From: Mytilus californianus
Lineage: Eukaryota; Mollusca; Bivalvia; Mytilida; Mytilidae
Assembly (NCBI RefSeq): GCF_021869535.1
Contig: NW_026262690.1
Location: 90,069,995 to 90,133,994 of the forward strand
Direction: 5' to 3'
Length of the DNA stretch: 64,000 nucleotides
Numbering within the stretch: position 1 is the first letter of the stretch; each line of letters opens with the position of its first letter. The position numbers and the translations under genes were made by a program. Under the pieces are notes generated by a model that was not told the origin of the DNA, ran no database searches, and worked only from the letters and a program-made list of their open reading frames with translations. Below are positions 11,420 to 23,583 of this stretch, in pieces.

Positions 11420-12733
11420 GTAAGCATATTTAAAACAAGTTATAATGCATTCAAAAAGCAACGAAAATATCTGCAATGCTTTCGAATGAATATTCTCGAA
11501 TTGTTATTGCTAAAAACTACTGCATAAGGATAAAAGAAAATTGAAACAGAAAATATCTAATAAACGACTGTTTTATTCCTGATTAATCCATCTAGTTCAA
11601 TATTGTAAGGTATTAGTTACATTGTTTATTTCTAAATAGGTTGGACTAAATTTCCCAAATGTTTTACGCTTTCTTAATTATTGAACTTACCATTTTAAAT
11701 TCAGTTTCATTATTACGATAGCTGCTAATAACATTAACGGTACCAATTTGACTACATCAGATGCATGCGCATTTGGACAATAAATGCCTCTTCAGTAATC
11801 CTCGTGACCAAAATATTTGAAAATTCTAAATTTATTCAATAATTGAAGAGCTGATAAAACCCAAAAAGGACAAATAGTATAGACCTAGCCAGGCAAGAAA
11901 TCAAAGTTTTGCATGAGGTAGACATATCCTTAATCTCTAAAATGATTTCAAAAATGTCAAAAGCATAATATCTGTATGTTCATGGCAGTATCGAAGACCT
12001 GACTACTGGTGCTGGTGATACCTCCGGGGACTAGCAATGCACCAGCAGAGTGTAAGGAAGTATCGAAAATTTAGAAGATTTGCGATCATTGGAAGATTTT
12101 TTAATTTAAAAACCATCGTCAAATTGTAAAGAATATTTATAACTTACCTGTTATGCCGATAAACATCCTTCGGGCCCTTCCTGCCGATTGCATTTCCGTA
12201 CTAATTGCCGGTTAAAGGGTGTGTATTATACAATCTGTGTTCCCCGTCTCTTTTAAAAAACTGTGGATTTTGCTATCATGCACATTATATTTTTGGCTGC
12301 GTTTCTGATTGCCATTGCAATATAAACAAATGTTGCAATCTTTACATATGTTGATCTTTGTTACCTACTGAATCTTCAGTACCGATAGTCAGTAATAAGT
12401 TGTGAATTAAGTATTCAAACTGAATTCAGTCCGCTGGTCTTTTAACTTCGATTTTTATGATTATTTTACTTATTCTCTTTGAAATTTTTAAAGAACTGTT
12501 TGGATTACATATATCAGTTGTACTGTAGCCGTGATTTGTCGAAATGCGGATCTAGTGCAGACAGATACATAAACATAGTGGAAAGAAAATATATGCATTT
12601 TGTGATACAACATACCACACGACAGTTCAGCAGTATTCATTTGTTATAGCTTTGTTAAATGCAATGAGATACAATAGGACTTTTCAATCTACATTTTCAT
12701 TGATAAATAGGTGTTCATGTTTTCTATTTACAG
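11420..12733 (+). other. Intron 3 of mini-gene 1
   Basis: This intron runs from GTAAGC at 11,420 to the acceptor TTTACAG ending at 12,733. It includes a dispersed repeat fragment at about 11,980-12,060 ('CACCAGCAG', related to 8,656-8,732). I see no other gene in it. Confidence 0.5.
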
Positions 12734-12885
12734 GATGAAGCCAAATTTTCGAAATGCTAGGCAACAGATTTGGTAGAAATTTTTCAAACATTTATTTAGT
12801 AACTTAATTTTCCACTTCTTTTTCACATGTTTAAAAGTTCTTGTATTGATATAAAAATTCAATAAAATCATTTTCACTTTCTTTT
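12734..12885 (+). other. Terminal (3' UTR) exon of mini-gene 1
   Basis: After the acceptor TTTACAG, this exon shares 'ACAGATTTGG.AGAA' and a following T-rich stretch with the last exon of gene 2 (41,800 on). Both genes put this exon after a phase-0 intron. In gene 1 it is entirely 3' UTR because the TAA is in exon 3. The poly(A) signal AATAAA is at 12,861-12,866. Confidence 0.55.
12861..12866 (+). terminator. Poly(A) signal of mini-gene 1
   Basis: A canonical AATAAA lies about 130 bp into the last exon and is followed by a T-rich stretch. No cleavage site can be fixed by eye. Confidence 0.5.
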
Positions 12886-13414
12886 ATCTATTCTTGCTCA
12901 CTAAATACTTTTAAGTGCTGAATCATTAAAACTAACGTGTGTTTCTATGTTACCTCTTTACCAGGTACGCTGGAGACCACAATTTCGGAAAGCCAAAATA
13001 TAATACATTGCGAGAGCAAAAATAACAAAAGGGCCAAAATAGAATAGCTGGAACCATTCAATATCAAGGTATGGGGTATCCATCCATAATCAGTACATGC
13101 ACAGCAAAAAACACAAAAAGCAAAGGAACAGAGCTTTTATTGCTGTTCTTCATCTCATAGTCAAAGTGATGCCTTCACGGACGATTAAGAAAGCTTGTTA
13201 TCTGTATGAAGCATATTAATGTCTTGTTCTTATCAATAATGTTTGAAATTTTAAAATAACAATGTCAGTTCATTAAGTTATTGAAAGGTTTTTGTCTTAT
13301 ATATTTTGGTTAATATATTAAAATTTGCCATTTAACAATAAAATAGACCTTACGGTATTCATACGGTTTTCCTGTTTGAATAGTTTTACACTAGTCATTT
13401 TTGGGTTGCTGTTC

Positions 13415-13535
13415 GGTGTGAGCCAAGGCTCCGTGTTGAAGACCTTACTTTGACCTATAATGGTTTACTTTTACAAATTGTGACTTGGATGGAGAGTTGT
13501 CTCATTGTCACTCATACCACATCTTCTTATATCTA
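13415..13535 (+). repeat. Dispersed repeat ('CATACCACATCTTCTTATATCTA' tail type)
   Basis: The element reads 'TGTGAGCCAAGGCTCCGTG', then 'TTTGACCTATAATGG', then 'GAGAGTTGTCTCATTG' and ends in CATACCACATCTT plus an AT tail. The copy at 21,800-21,925 is its partner in unit B. From memory this is among the most frequent repeats in bivalve DNA. Confidence 0.75.
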
Positions 13536-14554
13536 TCTTTTGTAAAAGATAAAACAAATGTTGTCTATAGCACCTACAGATTGATAATATTTAGTACTCC
13601 ATATCTGGGTTCCGTTGTATGTTGCTGCATGAAAACCGAAATTTCAAATTAGAACAATGAAATTATCTAAAGAATATATAATCCGTAAAGTTTAGTTGTC
13701 AAACGACGATGACTTCCAATTTTTACAAGTAAGTCATGATATGAAGCAAATTGATTGATTGATGGTTGCTTAACGTCAAGTGAAAAATATTTCATGTATG
13801 TTCAGGACTGCCACTGGAAAATGAGAGTTAATTGGCAGTCGTTGGTTCATGTCTGTCATATTTGTTTTTCGGAAATTGTTTTGTCATAAATTATACCATT
13901 AGTTTTCTCAATTTAATTGTTTCACATTTTTCATATCGGGGCCTTTTATTAGCAACAATCCGGGTAAAATTATCAATCCTTTGAATAAACTTATTCTAAA
14001 ATTTACCAATTCAACACTGTTATTAGATCTTTGAATATTGTTTTTATTTGAATAAATATTGATTTTGTTATCAGTAGATTAAAACCATACTAAATATTAT
14101 TGTTATACAGATTACACTTTCACGGTACTACAATCTGTCGATACCTATATTTTTTAAATCGCACAAGGTCATGTTTTTTCTGTCTTAACATTAAATCCAT
14201 TGGATGCTAGATGTGTACTGATTGATATTTTAGTCGTTGATACATGATTTTTTTTCGTATAAGATGTTATTCGCTTTCATAAATTGCGAGTTTGTGTCTT
14301 TTTTTGTTGTTGTTGTTATTCGGGATGTATAAATACCCTGCCACGTCCGGTCTACGTTTTTGTTAATTATTTTTCTGCTTTGTATCGATCTGGTGAGATA
14401 TGGCCTTTTTATCTGTTATTTACTTTCTTTTTGTGTTGTGTTGTAACACCAATGTACTAGGCTGAGGGCAGGGTTTTGAGCTAGCAAAAATGTTTAACCT
14501 CGTCGCATTCTTTATGTGCCTGTCCCAAGTCATGAGCCTGTAGTTTAGTGGTTG

Positions 14555-14815
14555 TCCTTCGTTCATGTCTGTCATATTTGTTTTTCGTAAGTTGATATTT
14601 TTTTTATAAATTAGGCCGTTAGCTTCCTCATTTGAATTGTTTCAAATTTTTCATGTCGGGGCCTTTTATAGCCGACTATACGGTATTGGTTTTTCTCATT
14701 GTTGAAGGTCGCACAGTTGCCTATAATTGCTTACATCCACTTCATTTGAACTTTGGTAGAACGTTGTCTCATTGACAATCATACCACATCTCATTATTTT
14801 TATATCTATTTTTGG
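14555..14815 (+). repeat. Dispersed repeat with 'GTCGGGGCCTTTTATAGC' core
   Basis: The block runs from 'GTTCATGTCTGTCATATTTG' through 'GTCGGGGCCTTTTATAGCCG' to 'CAATCATACCACATCTC' plus an AT tail. The partner in unit B is at 22,640-22,895, and a shorter relative lies at 13,845-13,960. The RNA-like tail layout suits a SINE or SINE-related element; I see no clear A and B boxes. Confidence 0.75.
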
Positions 14816-16246
14816 TTATGTTAGGGTGGTCTCCTTGCAACTGATGGTCCCATTTGACCGAGACCATGGCTAGTATATCAAGGTAAACATATATCTTTTT
14901 TGTGTGCGCGTTGTACCGACATTTGTTTTTATTTATTTATTATTCTTTATAAAACAATGAGCATCGTCCCAAACACATATCGTGTAAATGTTTTAGGTGG
15001 CAAAACTTGTTCGGGGTCCAATCGAAATAGTTTGGTTCGTGTACCTGTCCCATGTAGAGAATCTCTCTCTCTCGTAGATAACATTTTAGGTTTTTGTCCA
15101 TTTATAGAATTCAGTTTGAGTTTGCAGTTAATGGTCTTCTCAGTTGTACTAATTTGCATGTCTAGATTCTATTAAAATTTTCCAGGATTGACTAAATAGA
15201 TTAAGAAAAGGGAATGCACGGTGTTCGAAAATAAACCAGCAACTCAACGAAATAAAATACGTGGTTTCCAAAATTATGGTTCGAGCGTACTTGATGAAAA
15301 TAATTACAGAAACACCAGTTGCAATTCGACAGAATGACTTTCTTAACATAACTCACATTATTTATTTAATTTAAGGAATAAATAATTCATATTTTGTCAG
15401 CAGTTATATCGTTTTTTGCATAAGGATCAATATAGATGAGTAGTGACACTTAAGTTACCAGCAATTGAATTTTCGTCTTAGATGTTTAGGTAACAAATGT
15501 TAAGAGAATCATAATGACCTACACAAGTTATCGAAAAGTGATTGAATATTTACAGGTTTTTCCATACACAAGAAATCTACATATATTACGGGAAGAAATT
15601 TCTCTGAATCACAGGTCGAAAATATATAGAACATCTGTGACATTTCGGCCACATCGGTATCATAATTCATTTGGTAATCTTATCTTTTTCTTGTTAGAGC
15701 GTCATTGGTTAGTCTTATAACATACAGTATGGGTTTAGCGTACTGTTAAAGCCAGAACGGTTACCTATTGTTTTTTTTTAATCATAATTTGGTCTCTGGT
15801 AGATAGTTGTCTTATTGGAAGTCAGACCACAACTCTTTACTTCTATACTGATGTAGACGAAACATGCATCGGCCTATACGACAAAAACGTTCATCAATGT
15901 AGTCTGAATGAAAATTGGAACAATATTAGAAACGATAATTGCTAAAGTTACATAACATGGAACACTCAAGTTAAAACCAAAATTAAGACTTTACTAATAC
16001 CGACAAATTACACCAAAAAAAATAGTACAACAAAAATACTCGTAAGTCATGACTATTTCAGTATAACTAACGATCAATGTATCTACATTACTTACTCACA
16101 ACCCTAAGTGGAGAATGTACCAACCATTTCACACTTAATGAACTGAGTGATCGTAGCCGAAAAGTCACGAAAAAAGACAGAGAAAATCGTTTAGTTGTAT
16201 TTTTATATCAGTAAGAACGTTTGATCATTTTAAGAAAAATAAAGAA

Positions 16247-16444
16247 ATGTCACTATTAAATATCGAAAAAAATCTGCCAAATCTGTATCCATCTTTTCAA
16301 AAGGTCATTATTTGTCCTGTAAATAGAAAAAAGCTTTTGTCAAAATGTATTTCTCAAATTGTATTTCTTACAACTGAAAACAATTACAAGTTAGTTGACC
16401 GTTATGGAATTTCTATTTCACCGACGATGACGGATATTTTTTAA
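16247..16444 (+). pseudogene. Retroelement C-terminal fragment, unit A copy
   Basis: This 65-codon ORF ends LVDRYGISISPTMTDIF. That matches the C-terminal signature LVDRYGITVSQMISDMF of the fuller fragment at 25,764-26,108. From memory this signature ends reverse-transcriptase-type proteins abundant in bivalve genomes. The N-terminal half has no recognisable domain. The partner at 25,038-25,244 has the same ORF with a few substitutions. The element tail, with 'GTTGCTCAGTCTTTAG' and 'TTATGAGTTTAAACATCCC', follows to about 16,660. Too short to be functional. Confidence 0.55.
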
Positions 16445-16921
16445 TTGTCGTAACCACTGTCCCATCCTCTTTTCCTCAAATGTGACCTACCGAATTAGAC
16501 TCTTTACCGTGTTGCTCAGTCTTTAGTTTTTCTTTGTTGGGTTTTATATACTGTTGTTGGTCTTCTCCCCGATTTCGTTTTTTCTATGGTATTGTCTTTT
16601 TGTTTTTAGATTTATGAGTTTAAACATCCCATTGGTATCTGTTGCCTCTCTTTAATTTCACTTTGATTATAGTTGAAATTTAAGTTGAAAGTTATAATTC
16701 CCCATAGCTCACTTCACATCTTTTTTCAATACTTATTCTAAAACAAGTTCTATATTGCATCTGTATGTCTAATTGAAAATTCCTATTTGTTAAATATTTC
16801 TACATTGGGTGGGGATTTAATGGTAAATTGAATTTTACTAAACAACATTTTAACATGTAGACATCTCATATATTAACAAATCAAATGATAAACGAAATTT
16901 AGTTTTTCTGAGCAACTAAAT

Positions 16922-17010
16922 ACTCACATGCAAATCACAAAGAAAAGCAAACCACAGTATCAAAAGTACCTGTTAGCTTTATCTATAGTAAATCAACACA
17001 GGGCACGCCC
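16922..17010 (-). pseudogene. Promoter and exon 1 relic of a mini-gene (unit A copy of gene 3)
   Basis: Reading the minus strand, GGGCGTGCCCTGTGTT (box, 17,010-16,994), a TATAGATAAA element (about 16,987-16,978) and an exon 1 end 'ATTTGCAT|GTGAGT' (break at 16,928/16,927) match the gene 3 promoter. The TATA box is altered from TATATATAAA. About 60 bp past the donor, at about 16,830, the alignment with unit B breaks and no coding exon follows. It is an orphan promoter plus first exon. Confidence 0.6.
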
Positions 17011-18079
17011 ATCATGGAAATTAATACATTGAATACTACAAAAGGTTCATTCTGTATGGACTAAATACATTACGTAACATATTTGTTTTATCTAATTCCC
17101 AGAATTATCTAATGGCAACCTTTAGTTGTGATTTCGATTACACTTCGTGTATTCAAAATGTGTAATGAAGGATTTCAGCTAATTGTTTTCATGCGGCTAA
17201 CTAATTTTGTAATATAAAATAATATGGCAAATCTGTTTTGGGATGGACAACTCTGTCCAAAAATAAAAGGAAAAAGGGGTTCACATTATATCACCATATC
17301 ACTTCTTTTAATTCATTGACGATTTTTAAAAACTTGTTATTCAGCATTTTCCTGCGAACTTTAGTTTAGGCGTCCTCTTATATGATTCTAAATATACACA
17401 TTATCAAGATTGCTGAGCTTTCCATTTAAACATCAGGTAAAACATACCAAATCAGTCATGTTACATGACCGGGAAAAAACATTCCATCCATTATCCAAAG
17501 GTAAATATACGAAGTCGACTAATGTTATGAGACAGATGTTGACACAAAATAGAAGAACAATTGAAACTACGGTGTTTGAAGTACCTCGGCTACGAACTGT
17601 TTTGGTTCGATATTTGTCAACATATTTTTTTTCCGAAGTTTTTCTAAAAACTGTTTTAAACAATGCTGTATTATTTGTTCCTATTGGAACACATTTTCTA
17701 TACTCTTCTGTTCAGAACAATTACTGTAATATTTCTTCCTGTGGAAATAATATTCCAAAGTATTTCTTTCATTTAGAAGTAATATTATAAAGGAACTACT
17801 TAGTATCTAACACGAGCCAACTTAATCCAGAGAAAAAGTGGGATTTCTCTTAATTTATTTGGTTATTGTATGAAATTGTAAAAATAAATACACACATTAC
17901 TATTTTCGATCCTTAGATGTCATAATTATCTATAAAAATTCTAGGCTAATGGAGAAATAAGTAAAAATGCACGAAAAAAATAAAGAATAGAGTGAAGTGA
18001 ACCTTACCTTGAATTTGTTTAATTTCTCATTAAAATGTACGCATTGAACGGAAAGAATCGTGCTGAAAGAATGACATAG

Positions 18080-18440
18080 ACATTGAGATTGCCAAATTGG
18101 TCACTTTTGCACCTAAATATTTGTATTTCTATGCATGGAACAAAAGAATTGGGGTATGTCAAAACAATGACCGACAACAGAATGGCCAAAGCAAAAAAAG
18201 AAAACAAGGAAAGGACAATCAACCACCTGCAGAACGATACTGATAAAAAAAGAGGCGGACGATACCAAAGAGACATTAAAAATGACGTCACAGTTAACTG
18301 ACAACACCTTAGCAAAATCGAAAAAATGACGAAAAAAACAAACAGTCAACAGAATACTTCATAGAAAACTAAAGACTGAGCATCACGAAATACACCAAAA
18401 CTGGGATGATCCCAGGTGCTCTGGAAGATGAATAGATTGC
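18080..18440 (-). repeat. Dispersed element tail, reversed (unit A)
   Basis: 'GGCGGACGATACCAAAGAGACATT' type sequence followed by 'AAAACTAAAGACTGAGCA' and 'CCCAGGTGCTCTGGAAG' is the reverse complement of the retroelement tails at 19,560-19,815 and 26,150-26,420. The partner in unit B is at about 29,390-29,720. Short ORFs on both strands here are by-products of the repeat. Confidence 0.75.
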
Positions 18441-19559
18441 ATTCCATCAAAATACCAGGGTTGATCTTATATATTTGGAAAGATACAGCAGTTCCAGTTA
18501 CACTTTAATTTCAGGTAGAACAGTTGATTACAATTATAGCTCTTACGTATGTTAGAAAAATGACGTACAATACGCTATCAATTAGAGCATCCATCATTAT
18601 AACAATCTCGTCTGAGTTTTTTTTTTAAAGAATTTGTTCGGTTTCTGACGTTGTTTTTTTTAATATCTAGTTGTGCATAGCATACCATCCTTAACTGTTG
18701 TTTGCTTGAAATAAAATGTTCCTGAAGCTCAGTCCTCAGTTTTTAATGTAGTATTGTGTAGAACGATGTTTGTATTTTAATCGTATACCTTTTGAATTAA
18801 TATCGAAACTGCTGGGATTTGATTTTCTATCGTAAACCAAGATTATTACATTATTTCGTTGAATCGAATGGTTTTTTTTTCTTCGAAAATATTGGTAAGA
18901 ATAGGTATTTGGTAAACGTCTGTTTACTGTAAGAAGTTTTACCATATTGTTTGGATTTAATAACAATCAAAGACATTAGCTAAACAAAGGCCCTTTTATA
19001 TCATATTTGTACAATTTGCAATGCACTAGTGGCACTTGTCACATCCTTTGCAGCGATGTTTATCAAAATAGAAATTTATTTAAAAAAAAATAGTGACAAA
19101 TGTATTAGAAGCATTGCTGTTTTCACTAGTGAACGGCAGTAGTATATTTGAATAATGGTACTAACATCTCCCTTTTTCGTCATTACCTTTGACCTTTTTA
19201 GTGCCCTTTGCCTGTTCGATATATGGAAAAAGACAAGTAATTTTAACAGTAAAATCAAAGTTAAATCAACATATATTGGTAAAAACGTTAGCTAATAAAA
19301 TGTTATACACCAATTTCAGGCAGAATTGCTCCTACATGAAACCAAATCAGGAATATTTAGTCCGCAAACAGTCTTCAGTCTAAAATGTTTTTTATAAGAA
19401 CCGATTCTGCTGTATATGGATTGTTATTTTTCCTATGAATGATCCACCTAAGACCCATTGCCTAGGTATTGATATCTTTTAAATGATTTTTAATTGGAAT
19501 TTGTTATTTATAATAAGAATATCAAAACTAAGGTTGCAACTGCATCAAGGAACATTGGC

Positions 19560-19815
19560 TTTCGTCTATTTACTGGGTTTGTACTAACATGAGTAACACG
19601 ACGGATGCAACATGGAGTGCAGGATCTGCCTACCCTTCCAGAGCACCTGCGATCACCCCTAGTTTTTGATGGGCTTCAAGTTGCTAAGTCTTTAATTTTT
19701 CTGTATTGTGTTTTGTGTACAATTGTTTGTCTTGTTTGTCTTTTTCTTTTTAGCCATGGCGTTGTCAATTCATTTTTGACTTATGAGTTTGAATGTCCCT
19801 TTGATTATTACTTTT
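19560..19815 (+). repeat. Retroelement tail copy
   Basis: The sequence runs 'AACACGACGGATGC', 'GCAGGATCTGCCTACCCTTC', 'AGCCATGGCGTTGTCAATTC', 'TATGAGTTTGAATGTCCCTTT'. It parallels 26,185-26,400, where the same tail follows a recognisable retroelement ORF end. The ORF itself is missing here. There is no clear partner in unit B, so it probably inserted in unit A after the duplication, or was lost from B. Confidence 0.7.
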
Positions 19816-19819
19816 ACTG

Positions 19820-20320
19820 TTTAGTCTATTTTTGGTAATATCCATTTGACGTGGCTAGGTACTTATACATCCTGTCATTGTGTTATTGTGCTATGGTTAA
19901 TTTTTGTATTCTTGTCTTTCGTTTTTGCTAATGTGCTTTTTCTATTTGCCTTTTTGTTTTTCTTTGTTTACATATTTGTTTGTTGTAATAGTGAGTAAGA
20001 TGATAACACAATGTTTACTACTGTACCTCTATTTTTGACATTTTTACCTATTATGTCTGTTTGTTTTGTTCACACATCGTTGTCAATATAGTGGAATTTT
20101 ATGCTGCTGTCATACAAGTGAGAGGTTTAGCTAGCTATAAAATCAGGTTTAATTCACCATTTTCTACATAAGAAAATGTCTGTACCAAGTCAGGAATATG
20201 ACAGTTGTTATCTATTCGTTTGATGTGTTTGAGCATTTGATTTTTTCATTAGATTAGGGACTTTCCGTTTTGAATTTTCCTCGGAGTTCGGTATTTTTGT
20301 TATTTTACTTTTTAGTATCT
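19820..20320 (+). repeat. Dispersed element of about 500 bp
   Basis: A reversed copy lies at about 33,490-33,910. Partial copies occur at 30,712-30,933, 42,775-42,915 and 3,640-3,715. Shared landmarks are 'GACTTTCCGTTTTGAATTTTC', 'GAGTTCGGTATTTTTGTTA', 'CTGTCATACAAGTGAG' and 'TTTTGTTCACAC'. In unit B the 222-bp copy at 30,712-30,933 interrupts a sequence that is continuous in unit A (between 'CGTTTTAA' and 'GTGCAG' near 20,510), so that copy arrived after the duplication. Confidence 0.75.
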
Positions 20321-22639
20321 TTCGCTTCTCTTTTTTAATCTTTGATTATTTTATTATATTTAGTCATTTACAAAGACATCAAATAAGGGATTAAAACTAC
20401 AGAAGCCTGATCAAAACCAGATTGCTACGAATTACTTGCTGACGATTGAAGTATTTTAAATTGTTTAGGGCTTCTTTCTCCGTATTAAAGATGTCTGATG
20501 TAATCGTTTTAAGTGCAGCCAGTGCATTGTAGAATGAATCTAGAACAGTTACTTGTTACCAACATTATATCCTTTTCAATAAGAAATATGAAAATCCCGA
20601 ATATTCTGCTTTTTCAAAGAAGAGAACAAACTAGATAAATGTTGCATAGTGGTTTCAAGGACACAATCCTAAAACAGAGAAATGGCCAATGACACAATCT
20701 CTAAATATGAAAGATTATTCACCAAATTGGAAAAACACAAAATAACAAAAAATTAAAGACGGACGTTCTTTCATCTTTGTGTGATTTCTTTTCAATCCAT
20801 GACAAAGACTATATCATGATGTAATGCTCATATTCATATGAGGTAGTTTTGAATTTAATCTTTGATTCTGAACTTCATAGATCAAACAAAATTCTATATT
20901 GAACGCGTGACGGTTTCGTCGTTAAACATACAAAAACTGACTTTATATGGACATGAGTATTTTAAAATTGTACAAGGGACTACAGAAAATTTTAGAAAGC
21001 ATTGTTTAGATTATTTTAGAATAACCGATACTGACGGAAACTATTTGTTGCGCCGAAAAAAGAGTACAAAATGTATACATTATAATTTCATCTTTTTTGT
21101 ATTCATTCTTTATCAGTATCGTTGATCAAATATTCAGACACATTTATTAGTATTTATTTTCGTCCTTGTCTTATTGAGTAAATGTATGGAACAGTGATTT
21201 TCGTTACACTTAACAATGAAAAAGTTTAAGAAATCGCAAAAGATTGGGTTTACAAAAAATCTTATATTTAAGAAAATGCAACATGTTTGTAAATTGCTGA
21301 AAACCATCATTTAGATCCTTTTGCCATTATTTATATATATTTTTATATAAAAAAATACTTGGAAGATAACCAAGAACACTCTAAATAAATTAGCCAGTAA
21401 ATGCATTATGTTTTGAGAATTAATAGAACAGAAAGGGTATGGGGTATCCATCCATAACACAAGATCAGTACATGCACAGCAAAAAACACAAAAAGCAAAG
21501 GAACAGCGCTTGTATTGCTGTTCTTCATCTTAAAGTAAAAATGATGCCTTCATCACGGACCATTAAGTAAACTTGTTATCTGTATGAAACATATCAATGC
21601 TTTGTTTTAATCAATAATATTTGAAATTTCAAAATAACAATGTCATTGCATTAAGTTATTGAAAGGTTTTTGTCTTATATATTATGGTTTATATATTAAA
21701 ATTTGCCATTTAACTATAAAATAGACATTACGGTATTCATACAGTTTTCCTGTTTGAATGGTTTTACACAAGTCATTTTTTTTGGGCCCTTTATAGCTTG
21801 CTGTTCGGTGTGAGCCAAGGCTCAGTGTTGAAGACCGTACTTTGACCTATAAAGGTTTACTTTTACAAATTGTGACTTGGATGGAGAGTTGTCTCTTTGG
21901 TACTCATACCACATCTTTTTATATCTATCTTTTGTAAAAGATAAAACAAATGTTGTCTATAGCACCTTCAGCTTGGTAATATGTACTCCATATCTGGGTT
22001 CCGTTGTATGTTGCTGCATCAAAACCGAAATTTCAAATTAGAACAATGAAATTATCTAAAGATATATAATCCGTATAGTTAAGTAGTCAAACGACGATGA
22101 ATTTCAATTTTTACATGTAAGTCATGATATGAAGCAAATTGATTGGTTGATGGTTGCTTAACGTCAAGTAACAAATATTTCATGTATGTTCAGGACTGCC
22201 ACTGGAAAATGAGAGTTAATTGGTAGTCGTTGGTTCATGTCTGTCATATTTGTTTTTCGTAAATTGTTTTGTTATAAATAAGACCATTAGTTTTCTCAAT
22301 TTAATTGTTTCACATTTTTCATATCGGGGCCTTTTATTAGCGACTATCCGGGTAAAATTATCAATCCTTTGAAAAAACTTATTCTAAAATTTACCAATTC
22401 AACACTGTAATTAGATCTTTGAATATTGTTTTTTTTTTAATAAATATTGATGTTATCAGTAGATTAAAACTTTACTAAATATTATTATTATACAGATTAC
22501 ACTTACGGTACTACAATCTGTCGATACCTATATTTTTGAATCGCACAAGGTCATGTTTTTTTCTGACTGTTAATGACGTCTTTACACTAAATCCATTGGA
22601 TGCTGGATGTGTACTGATTGATATTTTAGTCGTAGAGAC

Positions 22640-22895
22640 ATGATTTTTGTTCATGTCTGTCATATTTGTTTTTCGTAAATTGATTTTTTTTTATATTTAG
22701 GCCGTTAGTTTTCTCAATTGAATTATTTCATATTTTTCATGTCGGGGCCTTTTATAGCCGACTATACGGTATTGGTTTTTCTCGTTGTTGAAGGTCTCAC
22801 GATTGCCTGTAACTGCTTACATCCACTTCATTTGAACTTTGGTGAATCGTTGTCTCATTGACAATCATACCACATCGCCTTATTTTTATATCTAT
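22640..22895 (+). repeat. Dispersed repeat, unit B partner of 14,555-14,815
   Basis: It has the same order of landmarks as the unit A copy ('GTTCATGTCTGTCATATTTG' to 'CATACCACATCGCC'), with scattered substitutions. It predates the tandem duplication because both units carry it at the same place. A related repeat at 21,800-21,925 pairs with 13,415-13,535. Confidence 0.75.
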
Positions 22896-23583
22896 TTTTG
22901 GTTATGTTAGGGTGGTCTCCTTGCAACTGATGGTCCCATTTGACCAAGACCATGGCTTTTTTTGTGTGCGCGTTGTACCGAAATTTGTTTTTATTGGTTT
23001 ATTATTTTTTATAAAACAATGAGCATCGTCCCAAACACATATTGTGTAACTGTTTTTAGGTGCATGGTAAAACTAGATCGGAATCCAATCGAAAAAGTTT
23101 GGTTCTCGTACCTGTCCCATGTAGAGAATCTCTTTCTGGTAGATAACATTGTAGGTGTTTGTCCATTTATGTAATTCAGTTTGAGTTTGCAGTTAATGGT
23201 CTTCTCAGTTGTACCAATTCGCATGTCTAGATTCTATTAAGATTTTCCAGGATTGACTATATATATATATATATTTATATATAAGTCTAAATTGAAAACA
23301 ACGTTCAAACCTATGATTGCGTTGGATATATTAATAAAAGGGGATGCACGGTGTTCGAAAATGAACCAGCAACTCAACAAAATAAAATACGTGGTTTCCA
23401 AAGTTATGGTTCGAGCGTACTTGATGAAAATAATTACAGAAGCATCAGTTGTAATTCTACAGAATGACCTTCTAAACATAACCCACGTTATTAATTTAAT
23501 TTAAGGATTAAAGTATTCATTTTTTGGCAGCTGTTATATCGGTTCTTGCATAAGGATCAATATAGATAAGTAGTGACACTTAA

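Larger units (their letters stand above)
13064..21437. repeat. Tandem duplication, unit A (about 8.4 kb)
   Basis: Unit A starts 'GGTATGGGGTATCCATCCATAA' and aligns collinearly with unit B, which starts with the same words at about 21,438. Matching landmarks: 13,600/21,990, 14,100/22,480, 15,230/23,350, 16,250/25,040, 17,000/28,300, 17,460/28,730, 18,400/29,670, 20,500/30,940 and 21,340/33,390. Long stretches look about 90% identical or better. Relative to B, unit A lacks the 695-bp TTAA insert, about 2.5 kb with the mini-gene 3 coding exons, and other insertions. Confidence 0.85.

Noticed and set aside
17410..17790. ORF of 126 codons, with a 107-codon partner in unit B (28,689-29,012)
   Set aside because: Differences between the two copies are mostly amino-acid changing (for example Leu/Lys, Ser/Glu, Thr/Pro) and include frame changes in T runs. 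No domain, and the opposite strand is equally open. Likely non-coding DNA just upstream of the mini-gene promoter.
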